From contig JAFAOZ010000298.1 of NCBI GenBank assembly GCA_019247395.1, positions 1 to 13,790 on the forward strand: a DNA stretch of 13,790 nucleotides, in the 5' to 3' direction. The translations under genes were made by a program, and so were the position numbers. The stretch's first letter is position 1, and each line of letters opens with the position of its first letter. Source of the stretch: Vulcanimicrobiota bacterium (GTDB lineage Bacteria > Vulcanimicrobiota > Vulcanimicrobiia > Vulcanimicrobiales > Vulcanimicrobiaceae). Positions 5,397 through 12,736 of this stretch are shown one piece after another. The notes under the pieces are model-generated. The model saw only the letters and a list, made by a program, of their open reading frames with translations, had not been told where the DNA came from and made no database searches.

Positions 5397-6746
5397 TCAA
5401 TCCGACCGCCGCGGAATGGAAATGGTTACCCGCGTGCCCCAGCCTGGTCGGCTTTGCAGCGAGATCGTGCCGTTTGCTCGTTCGATTGCGCGCTTTGCAA
5501 TTGCCAGACCGAGTCCCGAGCCTTCGCCGGTTCGCCCCGCGCCGCGGTAGAAGCGATCGAAGGCGTGCTCGAGGTCCGACGGCTCCATGCCGGGGCCTTC
5601 GTCCTCGACCATGACGACGGCGTGTGTGTTTTCGCAGGCGAGCGTTGCGCGAACCGGCGATTCGGGCGCGTAACGGAGCGCGTTCTCGATGACGTTTTTG
5701 ATCGCTTCAACGAGCTCACTCTGATCGGCAACGACGAGACATGGCGTCCCCGGCGCCGCGACAGCGATACGTTCGGCGCCGGCGAGCGGTGCGAGCGCGT
5801 CGGCCGCGCGCCGTAGAATTGCGCCCACGTCGACGCGCTCACTCGGTGCCGCGCCTGGACGCTCGAGCCGGGCGAGCAGAATGAGCTTATCGATCGCCGC
5901 GCGCATCCGGTGGCTCTGTGCGAGCATCGTTTCGTAAACGTGCTCGACGCCCGATTCGCCGATGGCGCCGCGCTGCAGCATTTCGAGATAGCCCATGACG
6001 ATCGTGAGCGGCGTTCGCAGCTCGTGGCCGGCATCGGCGACGAACTGCCGCATTTGCAGCTCGTTGCGCTCGCGTTGGACGGTCGCAGCGGTGAGCCGAA
6101 GCGCAACCTCGTTATACGCGGCGGTTAGTCCGCGCAAAGCATTCTCTTCGGACGGCAGCGGAGCCGGCGTGAAATCGCCCGCTGCAATGCCGTGCAGTGC
6201 CGATGCGACGGCCTGCAGCGGCGCAATAGCGCGCCGGGTAATCGCGCGGCCGAAAAGCCACGCAACGCAGACCGCGAGCGCCCCGATCGGTACCACGACT
6301 GCGAGATACGTCCCGAGCAGCCGCGCGAAACCGGCAAGCTCGGGAACGACGACGATCGTCCCACCGCTGACCGGTACGACGGCGGAATGCAATCCTGCAA
6401 GCGCGACGAGCGTGCGCGTGAAGCGCCCGGCTGCGACGGGACCTTCATGACTCGATGCAAGGAGCCGATGTTGGGCGTCGTAAACCCGCACGCCGACGCG
6501 GCGGCTGCCGAACTCGTCCACGAGGGCGGCCGCGTAGCGCCGCGGCGGCTCGTTCTGCGCAGCGTATGAAGCGGCTCGCGCCGCGGCACGCTGTGCTTCG
6601 CTTGCGATACCCGCGTCGAGTGTGCCCACGTAGAGCATGAATGCAAGCACACTCGTCGTGACGACGACGAGCGCGATCAACGCAACGGCCAGCAAGACGT
6701 AGCTGCGGGTTAGCCGCCGTCCAAAAGCGGCAAATGAATCAGGCAC
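5397..6746 (-). CDS. Membrane sensor histidine kinase
   Basis: The product has 449 residues from the GTG at 6746, which overlaps the regulator stop by 8 bases; upstream in-frame ATG codons would lie deep inside the regulator gene. A first membrane helix (about 17-40) is followed by a periplasmic sensor loop of about 100 residues with no recognised domain, a second helix (about 143-166) and a HAMP linker (about 167-225). The kinase core is complete: H-box GHELRTPL with His241, N-box NVIENALRYA (351-360), G1 DEGPGM (382-387), F-box FDRFYRG (396-402) and G2 GSGLGLAI (409-416). It should autophosphorylate on His241 and pass phosphate to the regulator encoded just before it. The context says it senses a substrate or damage signal linked to the ABC efflux genes upstream. 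Confidence 0.92.
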   Translation of the reverse strand: MPDSFAAFGRRLTRSYVLLAVALIALVVVTTSVLAFMLYVGTLDAGIASEAQRAAARAASYAAQNEPPRRYAAALVDEFGSRRVGVRVYDAQHRLLASSHEGPVAAGRFTRTLVALAGLHSAVVPVSGGTIVVVPELAGFARLLGTYLAVVVPIGALAVCVAWLFGRAITRRAIAPLQAVASALHGIAAGDFTPAPLPSEENALRGLTAAYNEVALRLTAATVQRERNELQMRQFVADAGHELRTPLTIVMGYLEMLQRGAIGESGVEHVYETMLAQSHRMRAAIDKLILLARLERPGAAPSERVDVGAILRRAADALAPLAGAERIAVAAPGTPCLVVADQSELVEAIKNVIENALRYAPESPVRATLACENTHAVVMVEDEGPGMEPSDLEHAFDRFYRGAGRTGEGSGLGLAIAKRAIERANGTISLQSRPGWGTRVTISIPRRSD

Positions 6747-7407
6747 GCAGCGTGTAGCCGGCGCCGCGCACCGTTTGAATGAGCGGGCGTTCGAAGCCGT
6801 CGTCGACTTTCCCACGAAGATACGAAATGTAGCGCTCGACCGCTCCGGTACCGACCTCGGCATCTTTCCAGACCGCATCGAGCAGCTCTTCGCGTGTAAA
6901 GACTCGTCGCGGCCGGCGCAGAAGCGTGACGAGCAGGTCGTACTCGAGCGGAGAGAGATCGAGCCGCCGCCCAGCGCGTTCGACGACGTGCTGCTCGAGG
7001 TCGACGCTCAAACCGGCGTATTCGAGCGTCGCACGTTCCTCGAGATGCGGACGACGTAACTTCGCGTCGACGCGCGCCAGGAGTTCGGAGATCGCGAAGG
7101 GTTTGCTGAGATAATCGTCGGCGCCGTGCGCGAGCCCCTCGACTTTATCCTCCACCTCGCCGCGTGCGCTCAACACGATGACCGGCGCGTCAGTCGCTCG
7201 TCGAAGCGCGGGCAGCATTTCGATACCGCTGGTTTTCGGCATCATGACGTCGAGCACGACGAGATCGGGCTCCCACTCACGAACCAGCTCGAGACCCGAC
7301 GCGGCGTCGGCGGCGGAGCGCACGGCGTATCCGGCGTGTCCGAAAGCGAGCGAAAGGAGGTCGCGAATGTGCGGTTCGTCGTCGATCACCGCAATGCGCG
7401 CCGTCAT
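6739..7407 (-). CDS. OmpR/PhoB-family response regulator
   Basis: The product has 222 residues. The receiver domain (1-118) has the acidic pair Asp9-Asp10, phospho-acceptor Asp53 (LVVLDVMMP), Ser80 at the switch position and Lys102 in LSKPF. The DNA-binding winged helix (about 125-222) contains LDLSPLEYDLL, VFTREELLDAVW and the closing VRGAGYTLRA typical of the OmpR family. The start at 7407 (MTARIAVIDDE) overlaps the permease stop as ATGA and places the first receiver strand at the N-terminus; an ATG 36 codons upstream would add sequence unrelated to the fold. It pairs with the kinase downstream and probably controls this operon, though no obvious repeat for it was found upstream of the adaptor gene. 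Confidence 0.93.
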   Translation of the reverse strand: MTARIAVIDDEPHIRDLLSLAFGHAGYAVRSAADAASGLELVREWEPDLVVLDVMMPKTSGIEMLPALRRATDAPVIVLSARGEVEDKVEGLAHGADDYLSKPFAISELLARVDAKLRRPHLEERATLEYAGLSVDLEQHVVERAGRRLDLSPLEYDLLVTLLRRPRRVFTREELLDAVWKDAEVGTGAVERYISYLRGKVDDGFERPLIQTVRGAGYTLRA

Positions 7408-8621
7408 TCGAAGCGCAAGGCCTCGATCGGATTGAGCTGCGCGGCCTGCCGCGCGGGATAGTATCCAAAGAAAATTCCCACCATTGCCGAAAAGCCGACC
7501 GACGCGAGGATCCATTCAAAAGGAATCGTCGTCGGCCAATGCGTGAGCGCCGCGACTGCGAGCGTTCCAATGCCGCCGGCCGCAACGCCAATCACTCCGC
7601 CGATGGTGGCCAGCACTACCGACTCGGCAAGAAACTGCCGGAGAATCGACGCGCCGCGCGCGCCGACCGCCATCCGCAGTCCGATTTCGCGCGTGCGTTC
7701 GGTGACCGAAACGAGCATGATGTTCATGATTCCGATTCCGCCGACAATGAGCGAAACGGCCGCCACTCCGGCGAGGAGCAGCTCCATGATCGTGCCGGTC
7801 TGCGAAGCGGTCTGCGCAATCGCTTGCAGGTTGCGTACCGCAAAATCGTCGGTCTGCGGCGGAACGATGCGGTGGCGCTGTTCCAGCAGCGCGGTGACGC
7901 GCGCAGTGACCGGGTCGATCTCGTCCGCGCTCGCGGCCGAGATCATCAGCACGTTGACCGTGGTCAAGCCCGTCAGACGCTGCATCGCCGAGGTATACGG
8001 AATCAGCACCGTGTCATCCTGATCCTGGCCGAGCCCACTCTGGCCGAGAGCTTGGAGCGTGCCGATCACGGTAAACGGCGCACCTTTCACGATGATCGTC
8101 TGCCCGATTGGCGAGTCCCCGTTCGGAAACAGCTGCGATACGACGGTCTGCCCCAGCACCGCGACCTTTGCGGCCGAGGCGACGTCGTTCTCGTTGAAAA
8201 AGCGCCCCGCGGCCAGCGGCCACGAACGGATGAACGTGTACGTCGGCGCGACGCCGTTGACGCTGGTCTGCCAGTTGTTGTCGCCGGCGACGGCTTGCGT
8301 TCGAAACGATGCGACCGGCGAAACGGCGGCAACGCCCGGAAGCTTTGCAATCGCCAAACCATCGTCGGGCGTTAGAGTCGAAGCGCCGCCTAAGCCGCTG
8401 CGCGCACCGGTCATGGTTACGCTGCCGGGTTGGACGACGATCAGGTTCGATCCGAGGCTATTGATGCTCTGCTGCACTGAGGTTCGCGCACCCACGCCGA
8501 TCGCCACGGTCACGAGCACTGCGGCAACGCCGATGACGATGCCGAGCATCGTGAGCATGGAGCGCGTCTTATTCCGAATCAGTGCCGCGAGCGCCAGCCG
8601 GAGCGTCGCTGCCAAGTTCAT
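7404..8621 (-). CDS. MacB/FtsX-type ABC transporter permease
   Basis: The product has 405 residues with the family topology: one N-terminal helix (about 23-46), a large periplasmic domain (about 47-275, MacB-PCD-like), then three helices (about 281-307, 333-357 and 372-390). The motif EIGLRMAVGAR (312-322) on the cytoplasmic coupling segment and the end LNPIEALRFE are highly typical of MacB permeases. Such proteins work as mechanotransmitters, using ATP in the cytoplasm to push substrates through the periplasm rather than carrying them across the inner membrane. Here the ATPase is encoded separately, unlike the fused Escherichia coli MacB. Start and stop overlap their neighbours by four bases each (ATGA). 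Confidence 0.93.
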   Translation of the reverse strand: MNLAATLRLALAALIRNKTRSMLTMLGIVIGVAAVLVTVAIGVGARTSVQQSINSLGSNLIVVQPGSVTMTGARSGLGGASTLTPDDGLAIAKLPGVAAVSPVASFRTQAVAGDNNWQTSVNGVAPTYTFIRSWPLAAGRFFNENDVASAAKVAVLGQTVVSQLFPNGDSPIGQTIIVKGAPFTVIGTLQALGQSGLGQDQDDTVLIPYTSAMQRLTGLTTVNVLMISAASADEIDPVTARVTALLEQRHRIVPPQTDDFAVRNLQAIAQTASQTGTIMELLLAGVAAVSLIVGGIGIMNIMLVSVTERTREIGLRMAVGARGASILRQFLAESVVLATIGGVIGVAAGGIGTLAVAALTHWPTTIPFEWILASVGFSAMVGIFFGYYPARQAAQLNPIEALRFE

Positions 8622-9319
8622 GCCGCTCTCCGGTCGTTCATCGCATCGCCGATAATGACGCCGTCGCGAAACGTTACGATTCTGCGCGCATAGGCTGCAA
8701 CGTCCGGCTCGTGCGTGACGAGCATGATCGTCATGCCTTGTTCGTCGTTCAGACGCGCGAAAAGCCGCATCACGTCTTGAGAGCTCTTCGTGTCGAGCGC
8801 ACCCGTCGGTTCGTCGGCGAGGATGAGCCCGGGATCGTTGACGAGGGCGCGCGCGATTGCGACGCGCTGTTGCTGGCCGCCGGACATTTGATTAGGATGG
8901 TGTGCCGCCAATTGCGGCACGCCGACGAGCGCCAGTTTTTCCAAAGCGAGCCTTCGGCGCTCGGCCTCACTCACGCCGGCGTATACCATCGGCAGCTCGA
9001 CGTTCTCCAACGCACTGGTGCGCGGCAGCAGATTGTAGGCCTGAAAGACGAATCCAAGCCTGCGTCCGCGGATGTCGGCGCGCGTATCGGTGCTCAGGTG
9101 CGAGACCTCCTGTCCCTCGAGCCGGTACGTTCCTTCGGTCGGCGTATCGAGCAGCCCGATCAAATGCATGAAGGTCGACTTTCCGGAGCCCGAAGGCCCC
9201 ATGACCGCGACAAACTCGCCCGGTTGGACCGTGAGGTCGACGCCGCGCAACGCATAGACGCGGTCGCTGCCCATGGCGTACTCTTTGCGAAGTCCCGTTA
9301 CTTCCACGACGGCTGCCAT
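8618..9319 (-). CDS. ABC transporter ATP-binding subunit (LolD/MacB type)
   Basis: The product has 233 residues and a complete ABC ATPase: Walker [10 protein letters not shown] (41-49), Q-loop Gln93 in VFQAYNLLP, signature [15 protein letters not shown] (145-159), Walker B LILADEP (165-171) followed by TGALD, and switch His203. The Q-loop and signature sequences match the FtsE/LolD/MacB export group that pairs with FtsX-like permeases. It is cytoplasmic and powers the permease encoded next. The ATG shares one base with the stop of the adaptor gene (TAATG), and its own stop overlaps the permease ATG (ATGA), indicating coupled synthesis of the complex. Confidence 0.94.
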   Translation of the reverse strand: MAAVVEVTGLRKEYAMGSDRVYALRGVDLTVQPGEFVAVMGPSGSGKSTFMHLIGLLDTPTEGTYRLEGQEVSHLSTDTRADIRGRRLGFVFQAYNLLPRTSALENVELPMVYAGVSEAERRRLALEKLALVGVPQLAAHHPNQMSGGQQQRVAIARALVNDPGLILADEPTGALDTKSSQDVMRLFARLNDEQGMTIMLVTHEPDVAAYARRIVTFRDGVIIGDAMNDRRAA

Positions 9320-10827
9320 TAGTGGATGCCTCGCATGGCGCCCATCGTGCTCATCGGTGAACGCGCGTTTCCGTTACTTCCGCTGCGGTGTGCCGAATTC
9401 GTACCGATCACGACGCGGTCGCTGGTCGTCAGCGTGCCCGCAGTCGACGGTTCGACCGCGGCTTGCAAGCCATTCGTGAGGCGAACGTAGACGGGGACGC
9501 CCACCGGTTTGCCGCCGCGATCGACCAGCAGATGCGCCGTCGAGCCCGCGGTGATCGCACTGCTCGCGACGGATCCGCTGACCGAGCCCCACGGGGTCGC
9601 CGCTGCGTTTGAGTTGCGCGTGTGCAAGGCTGCGAGCGGCACGGTCAACGCGTTGCGCACACTGGCCACGTCGATCGCGGCGTTTGCCGTCATGCCCGGC
9701 AGAAGTTTTCCACCGGCGTTCTCGGCGTAGACCACGACGTCGTAGGTTACCACATTGTTGAGCGTCTGAGGATTGATGCGCACTTGTGCCACCGTACCGC
9801 GAAAGGTTTGGTTCGGATAGGCCAACACGGAGAACGAGACCGGGTCCCCTCGCTTAACTCCGCCGATATCCGGCTCGCCGACGTTGATGTCGACCTCCAT
9901 CTTGCCGAGGTTCTGCGCGATGGAGAAGAGCGTCGGCGTCTGGAGCGACGCGGCGACGGTTTGGCCCACCGATACTTCGCGCGCCACTACGGTGCCGTCC
10001 ACCGGAGATGTAATCACGGTGTGTCCAAGGTTAATCTCGTCTTGCCGAACGATGGCTTGCATTGCCGCAATGTTTGCCTCCGCGGCTTGGGTCGCGTCGG
10101 CTTGGCTCTGCGCCGTCGACGAGCTCTGATTCACGGTCGCACTCCCCGCCAGCGCCGCTGCCTGAGCCTGCGCTACGGCGGCCTGCGCGGCCGCAACGTC
10201 GCTGCCGTCTTGCGCCACCGCCGCACGGTCGCTGTCTACCGAGCTCTGCGCGACATAGCCCTGCGCGAGCAGCGCCGCGTCGCGCGATTCGGTTCTTTGC
10301 GCCAACGCTAGTGCGGCTTGCGTTTTGATCACGTTAGCCTTCGCGGAGGCGACTGCGGCGGCTTGCGCCGCAGCATTTGCGCTTGCCACGTCGATACCGG
10401 TCGACGCGCCGTTCGCGCTCGCCGACGCTTGTGCGGCCTGCGCGCGCGCTTGCTCGAGACCAGCTTGTGCTTGCGCCAGCTGCGCTTCCAGCGTGCTTGG
10501 GTCGAGTCGCGCCAGAACTTGGTCCCGTTTGACTTTCGTGTTGTAATCGACGTCGATCGCCGCGGTCGTGCCGGAGATCTGCGTGCCGACCGAGATGAGA
10601 TTTTGCGGATTGACCGTCCCCGAAGCGGTCACGGTGGAGGTAACCGTACCTTGCGTTACCGGTGCGGTGTCGAGTTGTTCGGCGGAGTGTGACCGCGTCA
10701 AAAAATAAGCAAGAATGCCTCCTGCAAAGAGCAGCGCAAGCGCGACCCAAATCCCTCGAGGTATCTTGGCAAGGGCGGCCCCGGCTGCAACGTGCGGGCC
10801 TGGAGCGGGAATGGTAGCAGTTGACAT
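9319..10827 (-). CDS. MacA/HlyD-type periplasmic adaptor (membrane fusion protein)
   Basis: The product has 502 residues. A single N-terminal helix (about 25-43) anchors it in the inner membrane, then the first half-lipoyl strand (about 55-110), a long Ala/Gln-rich coiled-coil hairpin (about 110-265), the second half-lipoyl (GHTVITSPVDGTVVAREVSVG, 268-288) and beta-barrel segments (VDINVGEPDIGGVKRGDPV, then LLPGMTANAAIDV). Such adaptors link an inner-membrane ABC permease to an outer-membrane TolC channel. It is about 100 residues longer than classical MacA because of an extended Ala-rich hairpin, a Ser/Thr/Gly-rich insertion near 405-430 and a Ser/Asn/Met tail ending in His. It is the first gene of the six-gene operon; the ribosome site before the ATG is weak. 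Confidence 0.92.
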   Translation of the reverse strand: MSTATIPAPGPHVAAGAALAKIPRGIWVALALLFAGGILAYFLTRSHSAEQLDTAPVTQGTVTSTVTASGTVNPQNLISVGTQISGTTAAIDVDYNTKVKRDQVLARLDPSTLEAQLAQAQAGLEQARAQAAQASASANGASTGIDVASANAAAQAAAVASAKANVIKTQAALALAQRTESRDAALLAQGYVAQSSVDSDRAAVAQDGSDVAAAQAAVAQAQAAALAGSATVNQSSSTAQSQADATQAAEANIAAMQAIVRQDEINLGHTVITSPVDGTVVAREVSVGQTVAASLQTPTLFSIAQNLGKMEVDINVGEPDIGGVKRGDPVSFSVLAYPNQTFRGTVAQVRINPQTLNNVVTYDVVVYAENAGGKLLPGMTANAAIDVASVRNALTVPLAALHTRNSNAAATPWGSVSGSVASSAITAGSTAHLLVDRGGKPVGVPVYVRLTNGLQAAVEPSTAGTLTTSDRVVIGTNSAHRSGSNGNARSPMSTMGAMRGIH

Positions 10828-10916
10828 GACGTCCCAACCGTACCGCGGCGACCTGACAGCGAGTGGAGAGTTTAGCGCTCGGCGGTTAAGCCTGCATTAG
10901 CGTCGAAGGCGTCGCG
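10828..10916. promoter_or_regulatory. Divergent intergenic region between the efflux operon and the cytochrome c gene
   Basis: These 89 bases must carry both the promoter of the six-gene operon and that of the cytochrome gene. I could not find a convincing paired -35/-10 on either strand: CTGACA on the plus strand near 10853 and TAAACT on the minus strand near 10872 lack partners at proper spacing. The only clear element is GAAGG at 10905-10909, the cytochrome ribosome site. Confidence 0.5.
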
Positions 10917-11441
10917 ATGGCTCGTGGGATCGTTATCGGAATCGTGGGAACGTTGCTCGCGATCGTGGTACTTGGGTACGTCGCCGTCGAGCTCGGGTTG
11001 CTGCCGGCAAATGCCGATGGAAAAGCGTCGAAGATCGAGCGCTGGGCCGCGCGAACGTCGTTGCGGGCAACGATCGACCGGCAGGCCCCTCGGACACCGA
11101 ATCCCGTACCGCTAACCGATGAAAATCTCGTTTCGGGCATCAAGCTGTACGCGGCCAACTGCGCGGTTTGCCACGGAGCCTCCGATGGAAACCGATCGAA
11201 CATTGCTGCCGGGCTCTATCAGCGGCCGCCGCAGCTCGCCAAAGACGGTGTTGAAGACGATCCCGAGGGTGTAACCTTCTGGAAGATCGATCACGGCATA
11301 CGATTTACCGGCATGCCGGCCTTCGGACATACGCTCAATGACACACAGATCTGGCAGCTCGCGCTCTTCCTCAAACATATGGATTCGTTGCCGCCCGTCC
11401 CCGACCGCGCGTGGAAGGCGGTGAAGAGCGCCGGCCAATGA
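10917..11441 (+). CDS. Membrane-anchored monoheme cytochrome c
   Basis: The product has 174 residues. Residues 4-26 form an uncleaved-looking membrane helix that would hold the protein on the periplasmic side. A linker of about 40 residues leads to a class I cytochrome c domain (about 70-160) with heme site CAVCH (82-86) and probable axial Met133 in FTGMPAFG, then the closing helix DTQIWQLALFLKHMDSLP. It would carry electrons in the periplasm, for example to a terminal oxidase or reductase; no partner enzyme gene is adjacent. GAAGG lies 7 nt before the ATG, and 89 bases separate it from the divergent efflux operon. Its last 71 bases overlap the end of a convergent membrane-protein gene. Confidence 0.9.
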   Translation: MARGIVIGIVGTLLAIVVLGYVAVELGLLPANADGKASKIERWAARTSLRATIDRQAPRTPNPVPLTDENLVSGIKLYAANCAVCHGASDGNRSNIAAGLYQRPPQLAKDGVEDDPEGVTFWKIDHGIRFTGMPAFGHTLNDTQIWQLALFLKHMDSLPPVPDRAWKAVKSAGQ

Positions 11442-11772
11442 AAATGCCGGCGGCTGCGATCGCACAAGAGACCAGTGTACGTTCCACTGCGAGCAGCAGG
11501 AGCATGTGCGTCGTCCAGCCCGGGACGTAACCCGGTCCGATGAGCGCCGCCACGTACCATCCCAGCGTCGCCTCGAGCGCGGCCGCAACGCCGACCGCGA
11601 GTAATCCGAACCATCCGAACTTTCGCCCCGCGATCACGCCCATAAGAAAGAAAAGCACCCACGCGAGTACGAGGAACGAGTCGAAGGAGATGCCGACCGC
11701 TTTGGCAATCGCCGCGGTCAGCGCGTCATACGCAATGAGGACCGCCGTGAAGAAGAGCGCGAGCGGAAGCAT
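11371..11772 (-). CDS. Four-helix membrane protein of unknown function
   Basis: The 133-residue product has four hydrophobic segments (about 3-24, 32-52, 54-80 and 87-112) joined by short loops, with GRKFGW between the second and third and VERT in the fourth. The last 20 residues are polar and Arg/Ser/Pro-rich. I do not recognise the family. The ATG at 11772 is preferred to one 27 codons upstream because it directly starts the first helix and comes five bases after the stop of the CYTH-like gene, which suggests a coupled operon. The coding end overlaps the convergent cytochrome gene by 71 bases; the odd tail sequence corresponds to that overlap, which hints that the ancestral stop was lost. 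Confidence 0.65.
   Translation of the reverse strand: MLPLALFFTAVLIAYDALTAAIAKAVGISFDSFLVLAWVLFFLMGVIAGRKFGWFGLLAVGVAAALEATLGWYVAALIGPGYVPGWTTHMLLLLAVERTLVSCAIAAAGIFIGRRSSPPSTRGRGRAATNPYV
11429..11452. repeat. Inverted repeat around the cytochrome c stop codon
   Basis: CGCCGGC (11429-11435) and GCCGGCG (11446-11452) are perfect 7-base inverted repeats around a 10-base loop that holds the cytochrome TGA. The stem could slow polymerase from either side between convergent genes, but no T-run follows, so it is not a standard intrinsic terminator. Confidence 0.35.
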
Positions 11773-11777
11773 CGCGC

Positions 11778-12695
11778 TTACTCGTGGGCTTGCGGCGGAT
11801 TTCCCTTGAGCCGATAGACGAGCCCGGTTTTCGTCGTCCCAAGAAAGAGCCAACCGTCGGCAATCAGCTGGAGCTTGATGAACAACTCTTCCACGCGCTG
11901 CTTGACGATCTCGTGAACTTCTTCACGCCGGTCGAATCGCGCTTGATAGGCGAACTCGCCGCACATCACTTTGTGATCGCCCAGCGACCGCCAGAGCGAA
12001 ATGTTTGATTTCGTGACCATACCTTTGCCGAAATCGAGCGGTCCGAGATCCATGAGCACTTCTTCCACGAGCGTCGAGTTCACGAGCTCGACGTGACCTT
12101 CGCCCGTTCCGATGAGATCCGCTAGCGCCGGCAATCCCTTTGCAATGACGCGCAGATTCGTCCTATCGCCGGAGTGGACGGAGCTGAGCGGAAAGATGCA
12201 ATTGTGCGAAAAGAGCATGCGAAATCCGCCAGCCTGATCTTTCAACGGCAAAGCTTCCGATTTGAACTTGACTCGATACGGTCCCGCGATCTGCGGCCGA
12301 ACGTCCACGGCCGCGGCCGTCTGCATCTCCGGATGACGAAATTTGAAGACGACTTCCGGGTCGCTGACCGGAAATCCATCCTGATATTCGGTGCGGCGCC
12401 GCAGAATGAAAGCGTTATTGTAGAGCCGGAAATCGGCGGTGTCGAGGAACATCACCTCACGGATACGCGGCCGCTCCCCGCTCAAATCCCGTGGCTTATA
12501 CGAAACGCCTTTGACTTTGTCCGCGGCTTCCGCGACGAGATCGCTGAACATTTTAAAGCCGCGAACCGTAGCAAAAAAGTCAGGCTTGAGGATTAGCTTC
12601 GCATCGAAGAACGCAACGCGGTCGTGCGGATTACCGTCGGCGTAGGTGAGGACTTTGCCGTTCGGCGCGGCAGCTGCGCCGACGCTCGCTTCCAT
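11778..12695 (-). CDS. CYTH-like (triphosphate tunnel fold) protein
   Basis: The 305-residue product has no signal peptide or membrane helix. The centre resembles a CYTH domain: REVMFLDTADFRLYNNAFIL (79-98) followed by RRRTEY, then EVVFKFRHPE (114-123), VKFKSEA (142-148) and a later GEFAYQARFDR stretch (246-256). In CYTH enzymes the matching pieces are a DTxxxxL segment, R-x-R strands and K-x-K or E-x-K strands lining a tunnel that binds triphosphates with metal. The N-terminal ExExK motif of classical members is not clearly present; DAKLILK (31-37) sits at that position. Enzymatic activity is therefore uncertain. A four-helix membrane protein gene follows after five bases and a secreted protein gene precedes by 41 bases. 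Confidence 0.6.
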   Translation of the reverse strand: MEASVGAAAAPNGKVLTYADGNPHDRVAFFDAKLILKPDFFATVRGFKMFSDLVAEAADKVKGVSYKPRDLSGERPRIREVMFLDTADFRLYNNAFILRRRTEYQDGFPVSDPEVVFKFRHPEMQTAAAVDVRPQIAGPYRVKFKSEALPLKDQAGGFRMLFSHNCIFPLSSVHSGDRTNLRVIAKGLPALADLIGTGEGHVELVNSTLVEEVLMDLGPLDFGKGMVTKSNISLWRSLGDHKVMCGEFAYQARFDRREEVHEIVKQRVEELFIKLQLIADGWLFLGTTKTGLVYRLKGNPPQAHE

Positions 12696-12697
12696 GG

Positions 12698-12703
12698 CCT
12701 CCT
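12698..12703 (-). promoter_or_regulatory. Strong but very close Shine-Dalgarno of the CYTH-like gene
   Basis: AGGAGG is only two bases from the ATG at 12695 and is directly preceded by TATAGT (12709-12704), a good -10 look-alike. If that hexamer is a real -10, the transcript would begin at or near the ATG and be nearly leaderless; no matching -35 was found. Confidence 0.35.
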
Positions 12704-12712
12704 ACTATACAC

Positions 12713-12724
12713 CGCACCGGTGCG
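12713..12724. repeat. 12-base perfect palindrome upstream of the CYTH-like gene
   Basis: CGCACCGGTGCG is a perfect palindrome 18 bases before the CYTH-like ATG and 13 bases after the stop of the secreted-protein gene. It could be an operator or a short RNA stem between the two cistrons. It is GC-rich, so chance is a fair alternative. Confidence 0.3.
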
Positions 12725-12736
12725 CGGCCCTGCGGA

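Noticed and set aside
6747..6878. Longer N-terminus of the histidine kinase from an ATG at 6878
   Set aside because: The extra 44 residues are translated from the regulator's winged-helix coding sequence in another frame and resemble no kinase segment; GTG at 6746 starts just before the first membrane helix.
7539..8375. 278-codon plus-strand ORF opposite the ABC permease
   Set aside because: It is Arg/Asp-rich antisense sequence with no fold or motif; the minus strand encodes a textbook MacB-type permease across the same bases.
9622..10311. 229-codon plus-strand ORF opposite the adaptor gene
   Set aside because: It is Arg/His/Leu-rich shadow sequence caused by the Ala/Gln-rich coiled-coil codons on the other strand.
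11429..11452. Bidirectional terminator between cytochrome c and the membrane protein
   Set aside because: The stem is perfect but no T-run follows on either strand and the arms lie inside coding sequence; kept only as an inverted repeat.
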